A DNA stretch of 64,000 bases from JBBQED01 sp038320345 (GTDB lineage: Bacteria; Bacteroidota; Bacteroidia; AKYH767-A; OLB10). Both the position numbers and the translations under genes were made by a program. Shown here one piece after another: positions 45,064 to 53,547 of the stretch. The first letter of the stretch is position 1. Each line of letters starts with the position of its first letter. The stretch covers positions 144,548 through 208,547 of the forward strand of contig JBBQED010000006.1 of NCBI GenBank assembly GCA_038320345.1. The letters run 5' to 3'. Under the pieces are notes generated by a model. That model worked only from the letters and a program-made list of their open reading frames with translations. It ran no database searches and was not told where the DNA came from.

Positions 45064-46074
45064 ATGTCTTCTACTACTCTTTATACCCGCGTTTATCACA
45101 ATCCTACCATAAAAGACGCTCACATTCTTGTAAGCGGAGGAGCAGGTTTCATTGGATCCAATTTAGTTGAATATCTCCTTGTACATGGTGCCAAAAAAGT
45201 TCGTGTTCTTGACAATCTGAGCAATGGCTTTGTTCGTAATTTCGAGGCATTTCGTACTCATCCGGCTTTTGAATTTATGGAAGGAGATATCACCAATGAA
45301 GAAGATTGTAGGAAGGCTTGTGAAGGAATCACCATGCTTAGCCATCAAGCTGCTTTAGGCTCTGTACCTCGTTCCATCAAAAACCCCATTGCTACTAGCG
45401 ATGCCAATACTACTGGTTTCCTCAACATGATGGTTGCAGCTAGAGATGCGGGCGTTAAAAGAATTGTTTATGCTAGTTCTAGTTCTGTTTATGGCGATAG
45501 TACCGTTTCCCCTAAAAAAGAAAATCAATTAGGGAAGCCGCTTTCTCCTTATGCAGTATCCAAACTGACGAACGAATTATATGCTTCTGTTTTTGCAATG
45601 CACTACGGATTGGAAATTATTGGTCTTCGCTATTTTAATGTCTTCGGTCCGAATCAAGATCCTAATGGACCTTACGCAGCAGCGATCCCACTCTTTATGA
45701 ATTCATTGCTCTTTGATAAAGATGCCGTGATCTTTGGGGATGGAGAACAAACACGTGATTTCACCTTCGTAGAAAATGCAGTACAGGCGAATGTGAGAGC
45801 TCTCTTCTGTACAAATAATGAAGCATATGGAAAGGTATACAATGTTGCAGTGAGCGAAGCCGTTTCAGTAAATGATCTTTATTCCATCATTGCTGAAATT
45901 ACAGGAAATAATAAAAAACCCTCCTATGCTCCCGAGCGAAAAGGAGATATTAAGAACTCACTTGCCGATATTTCCATGGCACATAATTTATTAGGATATG
46001 ATCCACACTTCCGGATTAAAGAAGGACTTGATGTAACTGTGATGTGGTTCCGAAAAGCTTTTGAGAATGTTTAA
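45064..46074 (+). CDS. UDP-N-acetylglucosamine 4-epimerase (WbpP/TviC type)
   Basis: A 336-aa extended SDR epimerase. VSGGAGFIGSNLVEYLL, LSHQAALGSVPRSIKNPI (diagnostic of the WbpP/TviC group), YASSSSVYGDS, SPYAVSKLTNELYA, LRYFNVFGPNQDPNGPYAAA and GDGEQTRDFTFVENAVQANV. It interconverts UDP-GlcNAc/UDP-GalNAc or their uronic acids. Together with the dehydrogenase at 41306 it could make UDP-GalNAcA. It overlaps the next gene by 8 nt. Confidence 0.91.
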   Translation: MSSTTLYTRVYHNPTIKDAHILVSGGAGFIGSNLVEYLLVHGAKKVRVLDNLSNGFVRNFEAFRTHPAFEFMEGDITNEEDCRKACEGITMLSHQAALGSVPRSIKNPIATSDANTTGFLNMMVAARDAGVKRIVYASSSSVYGDSTVSPKKENQLGKPLSPYAVSKLTNELYASVFAMHYGLEIIGLRYFNVFGPNQDPNGPYAAAIPLFMNSLLFDKDAVIFGDGEQTRDFTFVENAVQANVRALFCTNNEAYGKVYNVAVSEAVSVNDLYSIIAEITGNNKKPSYAPERKGDIKNSLADISMAHNLLGYDPHFRIKEGLDVTVMWFRKAFENV

Positions 46075-46822
46075 GTCGATTTTAAGCAGATTTTCTTCTA
46101 AACCTCTTGAAGAAAACGATTATAATTTAAGTCTTGCTACTCTTGGTAGTGATATGCACTCTCACCTAATTCCAGGAATTGATGATGGTGCTAAAACTAT
46201 TGAAGATAGCATAGAGCTGATTCGTCATTTGCATAGCTTGGGTTATCAAAAGCTAGTGACTACGCCTCATATCATGAGTGATTATTTCCGCAATACGCCG
46301 GAGATCATCCTTAGCGGATTAGAAACTGTTCGAGCAGCATTAAAAGAACAGCAGATTCCAGTGGAGATTTCGGCAGCAGCAGAATATTATATCGATGATG
46401 GCTTCATCCGGAAACTAGAAGAAGAAAAACTAATGACCTTTGGAGATAATTATTTACTCGTAGAGGTTTCTTATATCAACCCTCCAGATAATGTGAGAGA
46501 TGTGCTTTTTCGCGCACAAGTACTTGGATATAAAACAATACTTGCACATCCTGAAAGATATCCATTCTGGTACCGAAATCTGGAAGAATACCAACGCTTT
46601 CACGATATGGGTGTTTTACTACAGCTGAATCTGAATTCACTCTGTGGATATTATGGTCCGGATGCAAAGCGCACTGCTGAAAAACTAATCGATATGCATA
46701 TCATCAGTGCCGTCGGTACTGACATGCATCACATTAAACACGGAGCTGCTTTGTCGAAAGTAGTGAATGAAAAATACTTGCAGAAAGTTTTAGAAGCGCC
46801 GCTGATTAACCGGAGTTTATAA
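46067..46822 (+). CDS. CpsB/YwqE-type tyrosine-protein phosphatase (PHP fold)
   Basis: A 251-aa manganese-dependent PHP-family phosphatase. SDMHSHLIPGIDDGAKTIED carries the first metal ligands, TTPHIM the next, AAAEYYIDD, ILAHPERYPFW and GTDMHHIKH the remaining ligands. In capsule systems it removes phosphate from the BY-kinase that controls chain length. No BY-kinase is in this window. The start ATG 46067 overlaps the epimerase gene by 8 nt; a TTG two codons upstream is less likely. Confidence 0.9.
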   Translation: MFKSILSRFSSKPLEENDYNLSLATLGSDMHSHLIPGIDDGAKTIEDSIELIRHLHSLGYQKLVTTPHIMSDYFRNTPEIILSGLETVRAALKEQQIPVEISAAAEYYIDDGFIRKLEEEKLMTFGDNYLLVEVSYINPPDNVRDVLFRAQVLGYKTILAHPERYPFWYRNLEEYQRFHDMGVLLQLNLNSLCGYYGPDAKRTAEKLIDMHIISAVGTDMHHIKHGAALSKVVNEKYLQKVLEAPLINRSL

Positions 46823-46909
46823 AAATTAATTACTCAGTTGCTTTTTAGTTAATCCATTACCGTTAGTAACACTAGCATTCATCCACTTAAAGCATCCGGG
46901 TTTTCTCTT

Positions 46910-47404
46910 ATGAACCAGCACCACCTCCACAAACTAGCTTCTTATAATCTCTGGGCAAATAAACGGATTAGCGAATACATTGTGAATGCAGGTGAACATA
47001 AAGCAGATGAAGTTATCGAGAGTAGTTTTCCAGGTATCCGTAAAACACTTTATCATCTTTGGGATGGTCAGGAAATATGGATGATGCGTTTAAATGGAAA
47101 ATCAGCCAATAGCTGGCCTAGTCACCATTTCACGGGGACACTTGCAGATGCGACTCTTGCCTTGGTAAAAAATTCGGAAGAATATGTAAGATTTGCGGAG
47201 AATATCACTGTTCAATCAGCACAGGAAGTGCTAAATTATAATGCAATGGATGGATCAGTTTTCTCGAATTCCCTAGAAGATGTGCTGATGCATATTATGA
47301 ATCATAGTACTTTCCATCGAGGACAACTAATCACTATGCTTAGAATTACCGGATTTACGTCTGTAGGATCTACCGACTTTATTCGATTTATAAGAGAACA
47401 GTAA
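46910..47404 (+). CDS. DinB family protein
   Basis: A 164-aa four-helix-bundle protein of the DinB/YfiT superfamily. Metal-ligand histidines are visible in TLYHLWDGQEIWMMRLNG and in LMHIMNHSTFHRGQLITMLR, the second having the characteristic HxxxHRGQ. Members of the family are often thiol-dependent transferases in other phyla, but the exact reaction here is unknown. Alone after the polysaccharide cluster, 34 nt before the CotH gene. Confidence 0.87.
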   Translation: MNQHHLHKLASYNLWANKRISEYIVNAGEHKADEVIESSFPGIRKTLYHLWDGQEIWMMRLNGKSANSWPSHHFTGTLADATLALVKNSEEYVRFAENITVQSAQEVLNYNAMDGSVFSNSLEDVLMHIMNHSTFHRGQLITMLRITGFTSVGSTDFIRFIREQ

Positions 47405-47438
47405 GTCAACTTTTTTAGTACGCATCCGTTAAATCGGA

Positions 47439-49244
47439 ATGAAAAAAATACTCCTAACCATCATCATTCTCTTGGTCGCCATATTGGCGAGCTGGAATGT
47501 TGGGTGTTATTTGGGAGAAAGAAACGGAGATTTTACAGGATTAGGATCGATCATTAAAAAGACCCACGATTTAGATACTACGATTTTCGAACTGAAAGTA
47601 GCGGGTTTGGATCAGGAAATTCTTGATAACCAATTTGGACTAATCTCCATAAAACTAAATATCCGACATCAGAACTTCACCAATCTGGATATGTATCTCG
47701 TTGCTCCTTCAGGAGAGCGTGTAGAACTTACAAATTGTGATGGGGATGATATGCCCGTGAAAAAAAGTATTGCATTTTGTGATACTGCTTCTCAGCAGAT
47801 CTTTACTTCAGGTTTTCCCTACGGTGGCACTTACCGCCCGCATGGATTTTTGGCATGGTTCAATAATCACTGTAAAGGTAATGGAGTTTGGAAGCTAAAA
47901 ATCGTTGATACTAATCGAAGAAAAGGCAGAGGCATTCTAATTTATTGGCAATTACATTTTGGAAAAAATCCTGTTGTTCCAGTTACTATAAAATCATCTC
48001 CGCTACCTCTTATTGTAGTAAATTGTGATGAAGTAAGTCCGAGTAAAACTCATCATGCTAAAGGAACCATGCAAGTAATTTATCATGATGATGGTAGCGA
48101 AAATAAACTTAGCGACAGTAGTGCATTTCCTCCTTTAAAAGTGGAATTAAAACTTCGTGGAAATAGTTCTGTTAAATTACCGAAGAAAAATTATTCGGTA
48201 AAACTAGATTCCAAAGGTAAACAGACCGCATCTTATTCACTCGCCGGAATTCGTCCTACTTCAGAGTGGGTTTTAGGTTCTAATCTGATGGATCGTACCC
48301 TCATTCGCAACCCTTTAACACATACACTTTATCAGCAAATGGGCGACCCTGCTGTAGAAAATAAACTTTGTGAAGTGATCTGGAATAATCAATACATCGG
48401 AATTTATTTACTGAGTGAAAAACCTGATCAATCGATTATACAATCGAAACTGGAAACGGGAAAAATTAAAGAGTACGGAAAACAATTTGTGTTGTGCAAA
48501 GACAATTATAGTAAAGATCAGATTGCTTGGAATAGTTCGAATAAAAGTTTAACTCCAAGAAGCAAGAACCCACGACTGATCATCAAGTATCCCAATAAAA
48601 AGAGAGATGCTGAAAGAGCACTTCCTGAAATAAAGAAATACTTTGATGAATTCGATAATCTATTGGCTTCTCCAAACAGAATTAAAGGAGATACCACTTA
48701 CCGAAATCTCATCGATATGCAAAGCTTTATTGATTATATTATCATCAGCGAGCTCTCGAAAAATAACGACGGATATAAATTAAGTTCTTATCTCTATCGC
48801 CCTTACAATGGAAAAATATTTGCGGGGCCGGTATGGGATTTCGATCGGGCTTATGGAAATCTTGCGAGTGATAGTTCATGGCAGAAAGAAGGTTGGAAAT
48901 ATATGTTCCTAGACTCAGGCGCAACTAATGGAGTTCCGGTATGGTGGAATACAATGATGGAAGATAAATACTTTGCACAACAGCTTGCGAACAGATGGGA
49001 TTTTCTAAGGAAAGATATTTTGAGTGATCAAAAAATTGAACGGTCGTTAGATAGTCTAGTGAAAAAAATTGAACCGGTAATTGCAAGAAATTTTAAAATA
49101 TGGCCTGTTTTTTCTGTTGATCGCCATGGTTTCTTCTATAGTGAAACCGTTAAAAACTATACAGATGAACTGGAATTCCTAAGAAAATTCATTTTTAACC
49201 GCGTTCACTGGTTGGATGCGCATGTGCACGACCGCTATCATTAA
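47439..49244 (+). CDS. CotH kinase family protein with N-terminal P/Homo B domain
   Basis: A 601-aa exported or membrane-anchored protein. One N-terminal helix (residues 2-20, ILLTIIILLVAILASWNVGC). Residues about 45-180 are a proprotein-convertase P domain (ISIKLNIRHQNFTNLDMYLV, then APSGERVEL, and GNGVWKLKIVD). Residues about 190-560 are the CotH domain: KLRGNSSVKLPKKNYSVKL, NLMDRTLIRNPLTHTLYQQ, GIYLLSEKP and the metal-binding GPVWDFDRAYGN. Bacillus CotH is an atypical protein kinase of spore-coat proteins; the target here is unknown. It ends just before a hairpin at 49283. Confidence 0.85.
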   Translation: MKKILLTIIILLVAILASWNVGCYLGERNGDFTGLGSIIKKTHDLDTTIFELKVAGLDQEILDNQFGLISIKLNIRHQNFTNLDMYLVAPSGERVELTNCDGDDMPVKKSIAFCDTASQQIFTSGFPYGGTYRPHGFLAWFNNHCKGNGVWKLKIVDTNRRKGRGILIYWQLHFGKNPVVPVTIKSSPLPLIVVNCDEVSPSKTHHAKGTMQVIYHDDGSENKLSDSSAFPPLKVELKLRGNSSVKLPKKNYSVKLDSKGKQTASYSLAGIRPTSEWVLGSNLMDRTLIRNPLTHTLYQQMGDPAVENKLCEVIWNNQYIGIYLLSEKPDQSIIQSKLETGKIKEYGKQFVLCKDNYSKDQIAWNSSNKSLTPRSKNPRLIIKYPNKKRDAERALPEIKKYFDEFDNLLASPNRIKGDTTYRNLIDMQSFIDYIIISELSKNNDGYKLSSYLYRPYNGKIFAGPVWDFDRAYGNLASDSSWQKEGWKYMFLDSGATNGVPVWWNTMMEDKYFAQQLANRWDFLRKDILSDQKIERSLDSLVKKIEPVIARNFKIWPVFSVDRHGFFYSETVKNYTDELEFLRKFIFNRVHWLDAHVHDRYH

Positions 49245-49282
49245 GCCGAAGGAAGCTAAAGGTAAAAAGCATTAATTTCTGA

Positions 49283-49305
49283 TTTAATGTAAGGTTCACA
49301 TTAAA
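49283..49305 (+). terminator. possible terminator after the CotH gene
   Basis: Perfect 8-bp stem TTTAATGT/ACATTAAA with a 7-nt loop. The right arm runs into AAAAAAGTGATC, so there is no U tract on the plus strand and the stem is AU-rich. It could equally be an operator of the small gene at 49320. Confidence 0.3.
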
Positions 49306-49319
49306 AAAGTGATCTTTTA

Positions 49320-49619
49320 ATGAACCTAGCGCTTAATTTGTGCGTACAACCAAGAGTAATCCTCCCCCTTATGCACAAGAACGAAATTGAATCGCATCTG
49401 AATGTTACCGCCAAATTTGAACTCATCAACGGAGCAATTAAATATGGTATGATTAACAAACAGCTCGATAGTGAACTGTACCGCAGCGATTATTATTTTA
49501 TCTCTATGCAAAACCTGAATAATTTCAGAAAAGCAGTTTCAGTGCGTAATTATGAATTCTGTAAAGCGTTAATGGAAAAAATTAACATTAAATTCATTAA
49601 AACGGTAACGCATATTTGA
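49320..49619 (+). CDS. small hypothetical protein
   Basis: A 99-aa protein from ATG 49320; an alternative ATG at 49371 gives 82 aa (MHKNEIESHLNVTAKFEL). It has no signal peptide, membrane helix or known motif. The central NGAIKYGMINKQLDSELYR and YYFISMQNLNNFRKAV read like a compact soluble domain, and the composition (balanced charges, few Cys) resembles a true gene. I do not recognise the family with confidence. It stands alone between the CotH gene and the convergent trpS. Confidence 0.5.
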   Translation: MNLALNLCVQPRVILPLMHKNEIESHLNVTAKFELINGAIKYGMINKQLDSELYRSDYYFISMQNLNNFRKAVSVRNYEFCKALMEKINIKFIKTVTHI

Positions 49620-49665
49620 CAATTTCGAATTCGGATCAAAGGAATTAAATTTGTAGATTGGATCT

Positions 49666-50658
49666 TCAATACCTTATTCCGATAATCTCTCTTACTTCTT
49701 TTACTGTTTGAGCAGCGGATGCATGTGATTTTTCTTTTCCAGTGCGCATCATTTTTGTTAAGTACGCTTCATCAGCAATAATACTTTCAATTTTTTCGCG
49801 TATAGGATTGATAAACGTAATCATGTCTTCAGCAAGTTGCTTTTTGAGATCCCCATATCGAATCGTACATTTTACATGTGCCTCTTCAAAAAAGTCAATG
49901 GTGTCTTTGGAAGAGACAACACCCATCAGCGTAAATAAATTCTGAATTGAATCCGTTTTGGGAGAATTGGGAACTACAGGACCTGCATCGGTTACTGCTT
50001 TCATTACTTTTTTGCGAATAATGTCTGGTGAATCCGTTAAGAATACAGCATTCCCCTCTCCTTCCGATTTTCCCATTTTTCCTGAGCCATCAAGTCCAGG
50101 AATTTTAACAAGACTCTCCCCATAATTAAAAGCTACTGGCTCGGGAAAAAAATCTACTTCATACATTCGGTTAAAGCGATTCCCGAATTGTCTAGTCATC
50201 TCCAAATGTTGCTCTTGATCCTTTCCAACGGGTACTTTCGTTGCCCGATGAATCAGAATATCTGCTGCCATTAACACGGGATAAGTTAATAATCCTGCAT
50301 TAATATTATCTGGATGCTGTCGAGCTTTTTCTTTGAATGTAGTTGCTCTTTCCAACTCTCCCATATAAGCATTCATACAGAGCAACAAAAACAATTCAGC
50401 AGTTTCGGGAATATCACTTTGAACATATAAGGTACATTTTTCAGGATCAAGTCCGCAAGCCAAATATTCTGCGAAAACTTGACGCACATTAGCACGCAGA
50501 TTGTCTGGATGTGGATGCGTAGTTAAAGAATGATAATCTGCTATGAAGAAGTAAGCATCAAACTCTTCCTGCATCCTGATGAAATTTTTAACAGCACCAA
50601 AGTAATTACCCAAATGCAACATACCGGTACTACGGATTCCACTAACAACTTTTTCCAT
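49666..50658 (-). CDS. trpS: tryptophanyl-tRNA synthetase
   Basis: A 330-aa class I synthetase that charges tRNA-Trp. The HIGH-like motif is STGMLHLGNYFGA near the N-terminus and the KMSKS-like motif is KMGKS in GSGKMGKSEGEGNAVFL. Also DYHSLTTHPHPDNLR, MGELERATTFKEKARQ and VPVGKDQEQHLEMTRQ are family sequences. ATG 50658 is chosen: the GTG two codons upstream overlaps the last base of the -7 element at 50664-50671. It is divergent from the PAP2 gene. Confidence 0.96.
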   Translation of the reverse strand: MEKVVSGIRSTGMLHLGNYFGAVKNFIRMQEEFDAYFFIADYHSLTTHPHPDNLRANVRQVFAEYLACGLDPEKCTLYVQSDIPETAELFLLLCMNAYMGELERATTFKEKARQHPDNINAGLLTYPVLMAADILIHRATKVPVGKDQEQHLEMTRQFGNRFNRMYEVDFFPEPVAFNYGESLVKIPGLDGSGKMGKSEGEGNAVFLTDSPDIIRKKVMKAVTDAGPVVPNSPKTDSIQNLFTLMGVVSSKDTIDFFEEAHVKCTIRYGDLKKQLAEDMITFINPIREKIESIIADEAYLTKMMRTGKEKSHASAAQTVKEVREIIGIRY

Positions 50659-50663
50659 ATCCA

Positions 50664-50671
50664 CAAATATA
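50664..50671 (-). promoter_or_regulatory. -7 promoter element of trpS
   Basis: On the minus strand TATATTTG (exact TAnnTTTG), only 5 nt before the ATG at 50658. The transcript must be leaderless or nearly so if this element is used. Confidence 0.55.
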
Positions 50672-50704
50672 GAAAGAAAAATCCCCCATCTATTTTAAGT
50701 TAAC

Positions 50705-50712
50705 TATCTTGG
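50705..50712 (+). promoter_or_regulatory. probable -7 promoter element of the PAP2 gene
   Basis: TATCTTGG, one mismatch to TAnnTTTG, 9 nt before the ATG at 50722. Confidence 0.4.
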
Positions 50713-50721
50713 TTCAGGAAA

Positions 50722-51525
50722 ATGAACAGGGTTAATATCAAACATTTTTTCGGGTGGCTAGAAAAGCTCTTCTCACGCATCAGCGAGAGCGAAACGGGAC
50801 GTGGTTTTCAAAAGAGATTTCCAGCAACCTCCAAATTTATTGCTCACCGCACCGATCTATATCATTTTCGAGGACTGACACTTACCTGGCTCATCACAGG
50901 TTGTATCTTCAATGCATTTGTGGTTTCTGAAATTGCTGAAGAGATTATAGCTACTGGTTTTTTTGGTGTGTGGGATCAAAAAATAGCGCTCTACTTTTAC
51001 CAGCACAGAAATCCTATTCTCTCAGAATATTTTTATCGATTTACTCAAACAGGAAGTGCTCAGTTTGTGGTCTTTATTTTAATGTTGATGTTTATCCTAG
51101 CAATTTTTGCAAAGCGATATCATGCAATTGTCGCCTTACTCGTTTCAGTATCTTGTAGTGCATTTACAGCGGGATTTGGAAAATATTTTTATCAAGTTCC
51201 TCGTCCCCATGAACTCGCCTATTATCAGGAAACAAATTATTCCTTTCCCTCCGGACATGCCACTATTGCCATGGCCTTTTATGCCTTCATTACTTATTTG
51301 CTCATCATGCATTCTAAAAGGCGATTGATGGGGATTTTCTGGTTCATCACCGGATCGATTTTTATTTTTCTCCTTGCCTTCAGCAGAATTTATCTTGGAG
51401 TACATTATCTGAGCGATGTGATTGGCGGATTGCTCATCGGCATGATCTGGTGTTTTCTTTCGATAACCTTGCTAGCATGGCTGGATTACAGAAAAGATCA
51501 TCGACTAAAATCTCCATTACAATAA
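50722..51525 (+). CDS. PAP2 family membrane phosphatase
   Basis: A 267-aa integral membrane phosphatase of the PAP2 superfamily. All three catalytic motifs are present: KYFYQVPRP (KxxxxxxRP), FPSGHAT (PSGH) and SRIYLGVHYLSD (SRxxxxxHxxxD). About six membrane helices are visible. Substrates in this family include phosphatidic acid, phosphatidylglycerophosphate and undecaprenyl pyrophosphate; the sequence does not decide between them. The acyltransferase gene downstream hints at lipid metabolism. Confidence 0.9.
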   Translation: MNRVNIKHFFGWLEKLFSRISESETGRGFQKRFPATSKFIAHRTDLYHFRGLTLTWLITGCIFNAFVVSEIAEEIIATGFFGVWDQKIALYFYQHRNPILSEYFYRFTQTGSAQFVVFILMLMFILAIFAKRYHAIVALLVSVSCSAFTAGFGKYFYQVPRPHELAYYQETNYSFPSGHATIAMAFYAFITYLLIMHSKRRLMGIFWFITGSIFIFLLAFSRIYLGVHYLSDVIGGLLIGMIWCFLSITLLAWLDYRKDHRLKSPLQ

Positions 51526-51638
51526 GGTAAGATTGTTAATTGCCAGAGTATTATGTCTCTCTGAATTCTTCGTGAATACATGCGTTGTAGTTCAATTGCT
51601 TACCTAAAACACGGCTCGCCTATACCGACTGAAATCAG

Positions 51639-51646
51639 TATCTTTG
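51639..51646 (+). promoter_or_regulatory. -7 promoter element of the acyltransferase gene
   Basis: TATCTTTG (exact TAnnTTTG), 4 nt before the GTG at 51651. The start codon would lie at or next to the first transcribed base. Confidence 0.55.
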
Positions 51647-51650
51647 CAGA

Positions 51651-52412
51651 GTGAAGCAACTATCATTCATACTCCGCAGAATTTGGTGCGGCTGGTTCTT
51701 TTTAAGCGGGTTTCTGTCGTTTTTAATTTTATACCCTTTATTCTTGATTCTTTTAAGTCGCGAACAATGGTTCAAATATGCTTTCCACTTAAAAAAAGTT
51801 TGGGCACATTGGATTTTATTTAGTTCAGGAATATTTTACAAGATCCGCACCGAAGAACCGATTCAGAAAAAACAGGCTTATCTGATTTGTCCGAATCATA
51901 GTTCCTATCTGGATATCGTACTTACCAATATTGCGTTCCCGAATTATTTTCATTTCATGGGGAAAGCAGAACTGAATAATGTTCCCTTATTAAATATTTT
52001 CTTTAAGCGAATGAATATTGCGGTGAACAGAAGCAGCATCCGCGATTCACATAAAGCTTATCGTAGAGCTCAAACAGATTTAACCAAAGGGATCAGCATC
52101 GCTATCTTTCCGGAAGCCACTATTCCAGGCTGTGCTCCAACACTTGGTCCTTTTAAAACAGGTGCCTTTAAATTAGCAATCGAACAACAAGTTCCTATTG
52201 TGCCAATTACTTTCCTCGATAACTGGAAAATTTTTCCCGATCATGGCGTCAATCGTTTTCTCGTCCGACCAGGATTCTGTAGGATCATCATTCATAAACC
52301 AATTCCTACTATCGGCATGACCGAAGAAAATATGACGGAATTGCGGCAGCGTGTTCATGATCTCATTAGCAAAACTTTAAAAGATAATGACTGCCTTAGA
52401 AAAGGATGCTGA
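51651..52412 (+). CDS. plsC: 1-acyl-sn-glycerol-3-phosphate acyltransferase family protein
   Basis: A 253-aa membrane-associated acyltransferase. The catalytic NHSSYLDIV (HxxxxD) is near residue 83, and FPEATIPG, PFKTGAFKLAIEQQVPIVPI are the binding motifs. The N-terminus has a membrane helix (GWFFLSGFLSFLILYPLFLI). PlsC acylates lysophosphatidate to phosphatidate. The start is GTG 51651, unusually close to the promoter element, so either the mRNA is leaderless or a later start is used; no ATG occurs before residue about 103. Confidence 0.88.
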   Translation: MKQLSFILRRIWCGWFFLSGFLSFLILYPLFLILLSREQWFKYAFHLKKVWAHWILFSSGIFYKIRTEEPIQKKQAYLICPNHSSYLDIVLTNIAFPNYFHFMGKAELNNVPLLNIFFKRMNIAVNRSSIRDSHKAYRRAQTDLTKGISIAIFPEATIPGCAPTLGPFKTGAFKLAIEQQVPIVPITFLDNWKIFPDHGVNRFLVRPGFCRIIIHKPIPTIGMTEENMTELRQRVHDLISKTLKDNDCLRKGC

Positions 52413-52458
52413 AGTTAATCTTTGCTTGGAGTAATTAGTATTTGTATTTCCCTATAAA

Positions 52459-52495
52459 AAAATGGCTGCTCCTGATTTCGGAACAGCCATTTTAA
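52459..52495. terminator. bidirectional intrinsic terminator
   Basis: AAAATGGCTG/CAGCCATTTT (52459-52468 with 52484-52493) with A and T runs on both sides, between the plus-strand acyltransferase gene and the minus-strand bacilliredoxin gene. Confidence 0.85.
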
Positions 52496-52579
52496 TTAAG
52501 GTTTCAAAAAAACGAGTTAATTTTTAGTGCAAACAGGAATTAATTTAAAATCCTAAGCCTTAAAAACTGTAAGGTTTTA

Positions 52580-53014
52580 TCAAGACTTCACCGCTTCACA
52601 ATACTCTTCAAATGCCGACTGAAGATTTTCTGCAATCATTTCAGCAGAGTGACCTTCAATATGATGACGCTCGATAAAATGCACCAATACTCCATCTTTA
52701 AATAGGCCAATACTTGGTGATGACGGAGGATAAGGAAGTGTATATTTTCGTGCTTGAGCAACAGCTTCAACATCCTGTCCAGCGAATACAGTAACTAACT
52801 GATCTGGATGTATTTCACTACGCTGTAAGGCAAGTTTTACTCCCGGACGAGCTGCACCTGCAGCACATCCACATACTGAATTGACTACCAATAACATAGT
52901 CCCTTTACTATTCGGAATAGTTGCATCTACTTGTGATGCATCAGTTAATTCATTAAAACCTATGCTGGTCAATTCTTTGCGCATAGGTGCACAGAGTTGT
53001 TCTGGATAAGGCAT
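52580..53014 (-). CDS. bacilliredoxin, BrxA/BrxB family
   Basis: A 144-aa thioredoxin-fold protein of the YphP/BrxA family. The redox motif is CGC at residues 48-50 in VVNSVCGCAAGAARPG, followed by the family's VFAGQDVEAVAQAR and SPSIGLFKDG. In Firmicutes these proteins remove bacillithiol from oxidised proteins; some Bacteroidota make the same thiol, and the role is inferred. It has its own promoter element and shares the terminator at 52459. Confidence 0.92.
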   Translation of the reverse strand: MPYPEQLCAPMRKELTSIGFNELTDASQVDATIPNSKGTMLLVVNSVCGCAAGAARPGVKLALQRSEIHPDQLVTVFAGQDVEAVAQARKYTLPYPPSSPSIGLFKDGVLVHFIERHHIEGHSAEMIAENLQSAFEEYCEAVKS

Positions 53015-53041
53015 AATCTATTTTTAGTTAAATAATTTCTG

Positions 53042-53049
53042 CAAAGGTA
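53042..53049 (-). promoter_or_regulatory. -7 promoter element of the bacilliredoxin gene
   Basis: On the minus strand TACCTTTG (exact TAnnTTTG), 27 nt before the ATG at 53014. Confidence 0.6.
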
Positions 53050-53168
53050 CGAAGACTTGCAGTTATAGCCTTATAAATTTTGTAATAAGACAGTGATTTT
53101 AGATTCATTGAGGCCTCTCCTGGGCTGTATCATTGTGATCACAAGGGCAACAATAAACTCTCTGCATC

Positions 53169-53519
53169 ATGAACAAAAAGTCACCTCAAACAAACGATCT
53201 ACGTGACGCTTTCCCGGTCATCCGATTAAGCTACGACAAACGACTGATTGGATCCAATCTGACGGCACTTCCGCTTTTAGGAGAATGGAAATGCCGACAA
53301 GGAGCCAAAGTTCCAACCGGGCTCTTAAAAGCATATCCGGAGATCAATTATGCTTTAAATGAAAATGCGCCCACCGAGTGCAAGGTAACCTTTGGAGAAC
53401 TCGAAATTTGGTTCGACTTGGTACCTTTTCCGGAGGCAGGATATTTAGGTATGTATGGCTATCATATTGAATCCATGGTAGCGGAAAAAATGCCTCAAAA
53501 ACTTCGGATGGCAGGTTAA
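53169..53519 (+). CDS. small stand-alone PAS-like protein
   Basis: A 116-aa protein whose layout fits a PAS domain: FPVIRLSYDKRLIGSNLTAL at residues 15-34 (the opening strands), LLGEWKCRQGAKVP, then EIWFDLVPFPEAGYLGMYGY-H-IES at residues 77-101. That end resembles the usual PAS ending with a GYVNIYGxDIT pattern. There is no kinase, receiver or membrane part. It may sense a ligand or act as a partner; the response regulator 313 nt downstream is a possible partner. Recognition is by pattern only, and a terminator follows. Confidence 0.55.
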   Translation: MNKKSPQTNDLRDAFPVIRLSYDKRLIGSNLTALPLLGEWKCRQGAKVPTGLLKAYPEINYALNENAPTECKVTFGELEIWFDLVPFPEAGYLGMYGYHIESMVAEKMPQKLRMAG

Positions 53520-53547
53520 CCCTGTTAGGCTGTTGGTTGGTTTGAAG

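Noticed and set aside
43684..46900. Shared 11-mer AAAGCATCCGG before rmlB (43685) and the DinB gene (46889)
   Set aside because: Hundreds of 11-mer pairs are expected by chance in 64 kb, and no third copy or spacing rule was seen.
49646..49653. TAAATTTG on the plus strand as a promoter
   Set aside because: It points into the 3' end of the convergent trpS gene and no plus-strand gene follows. Chance match or antisense start without support.
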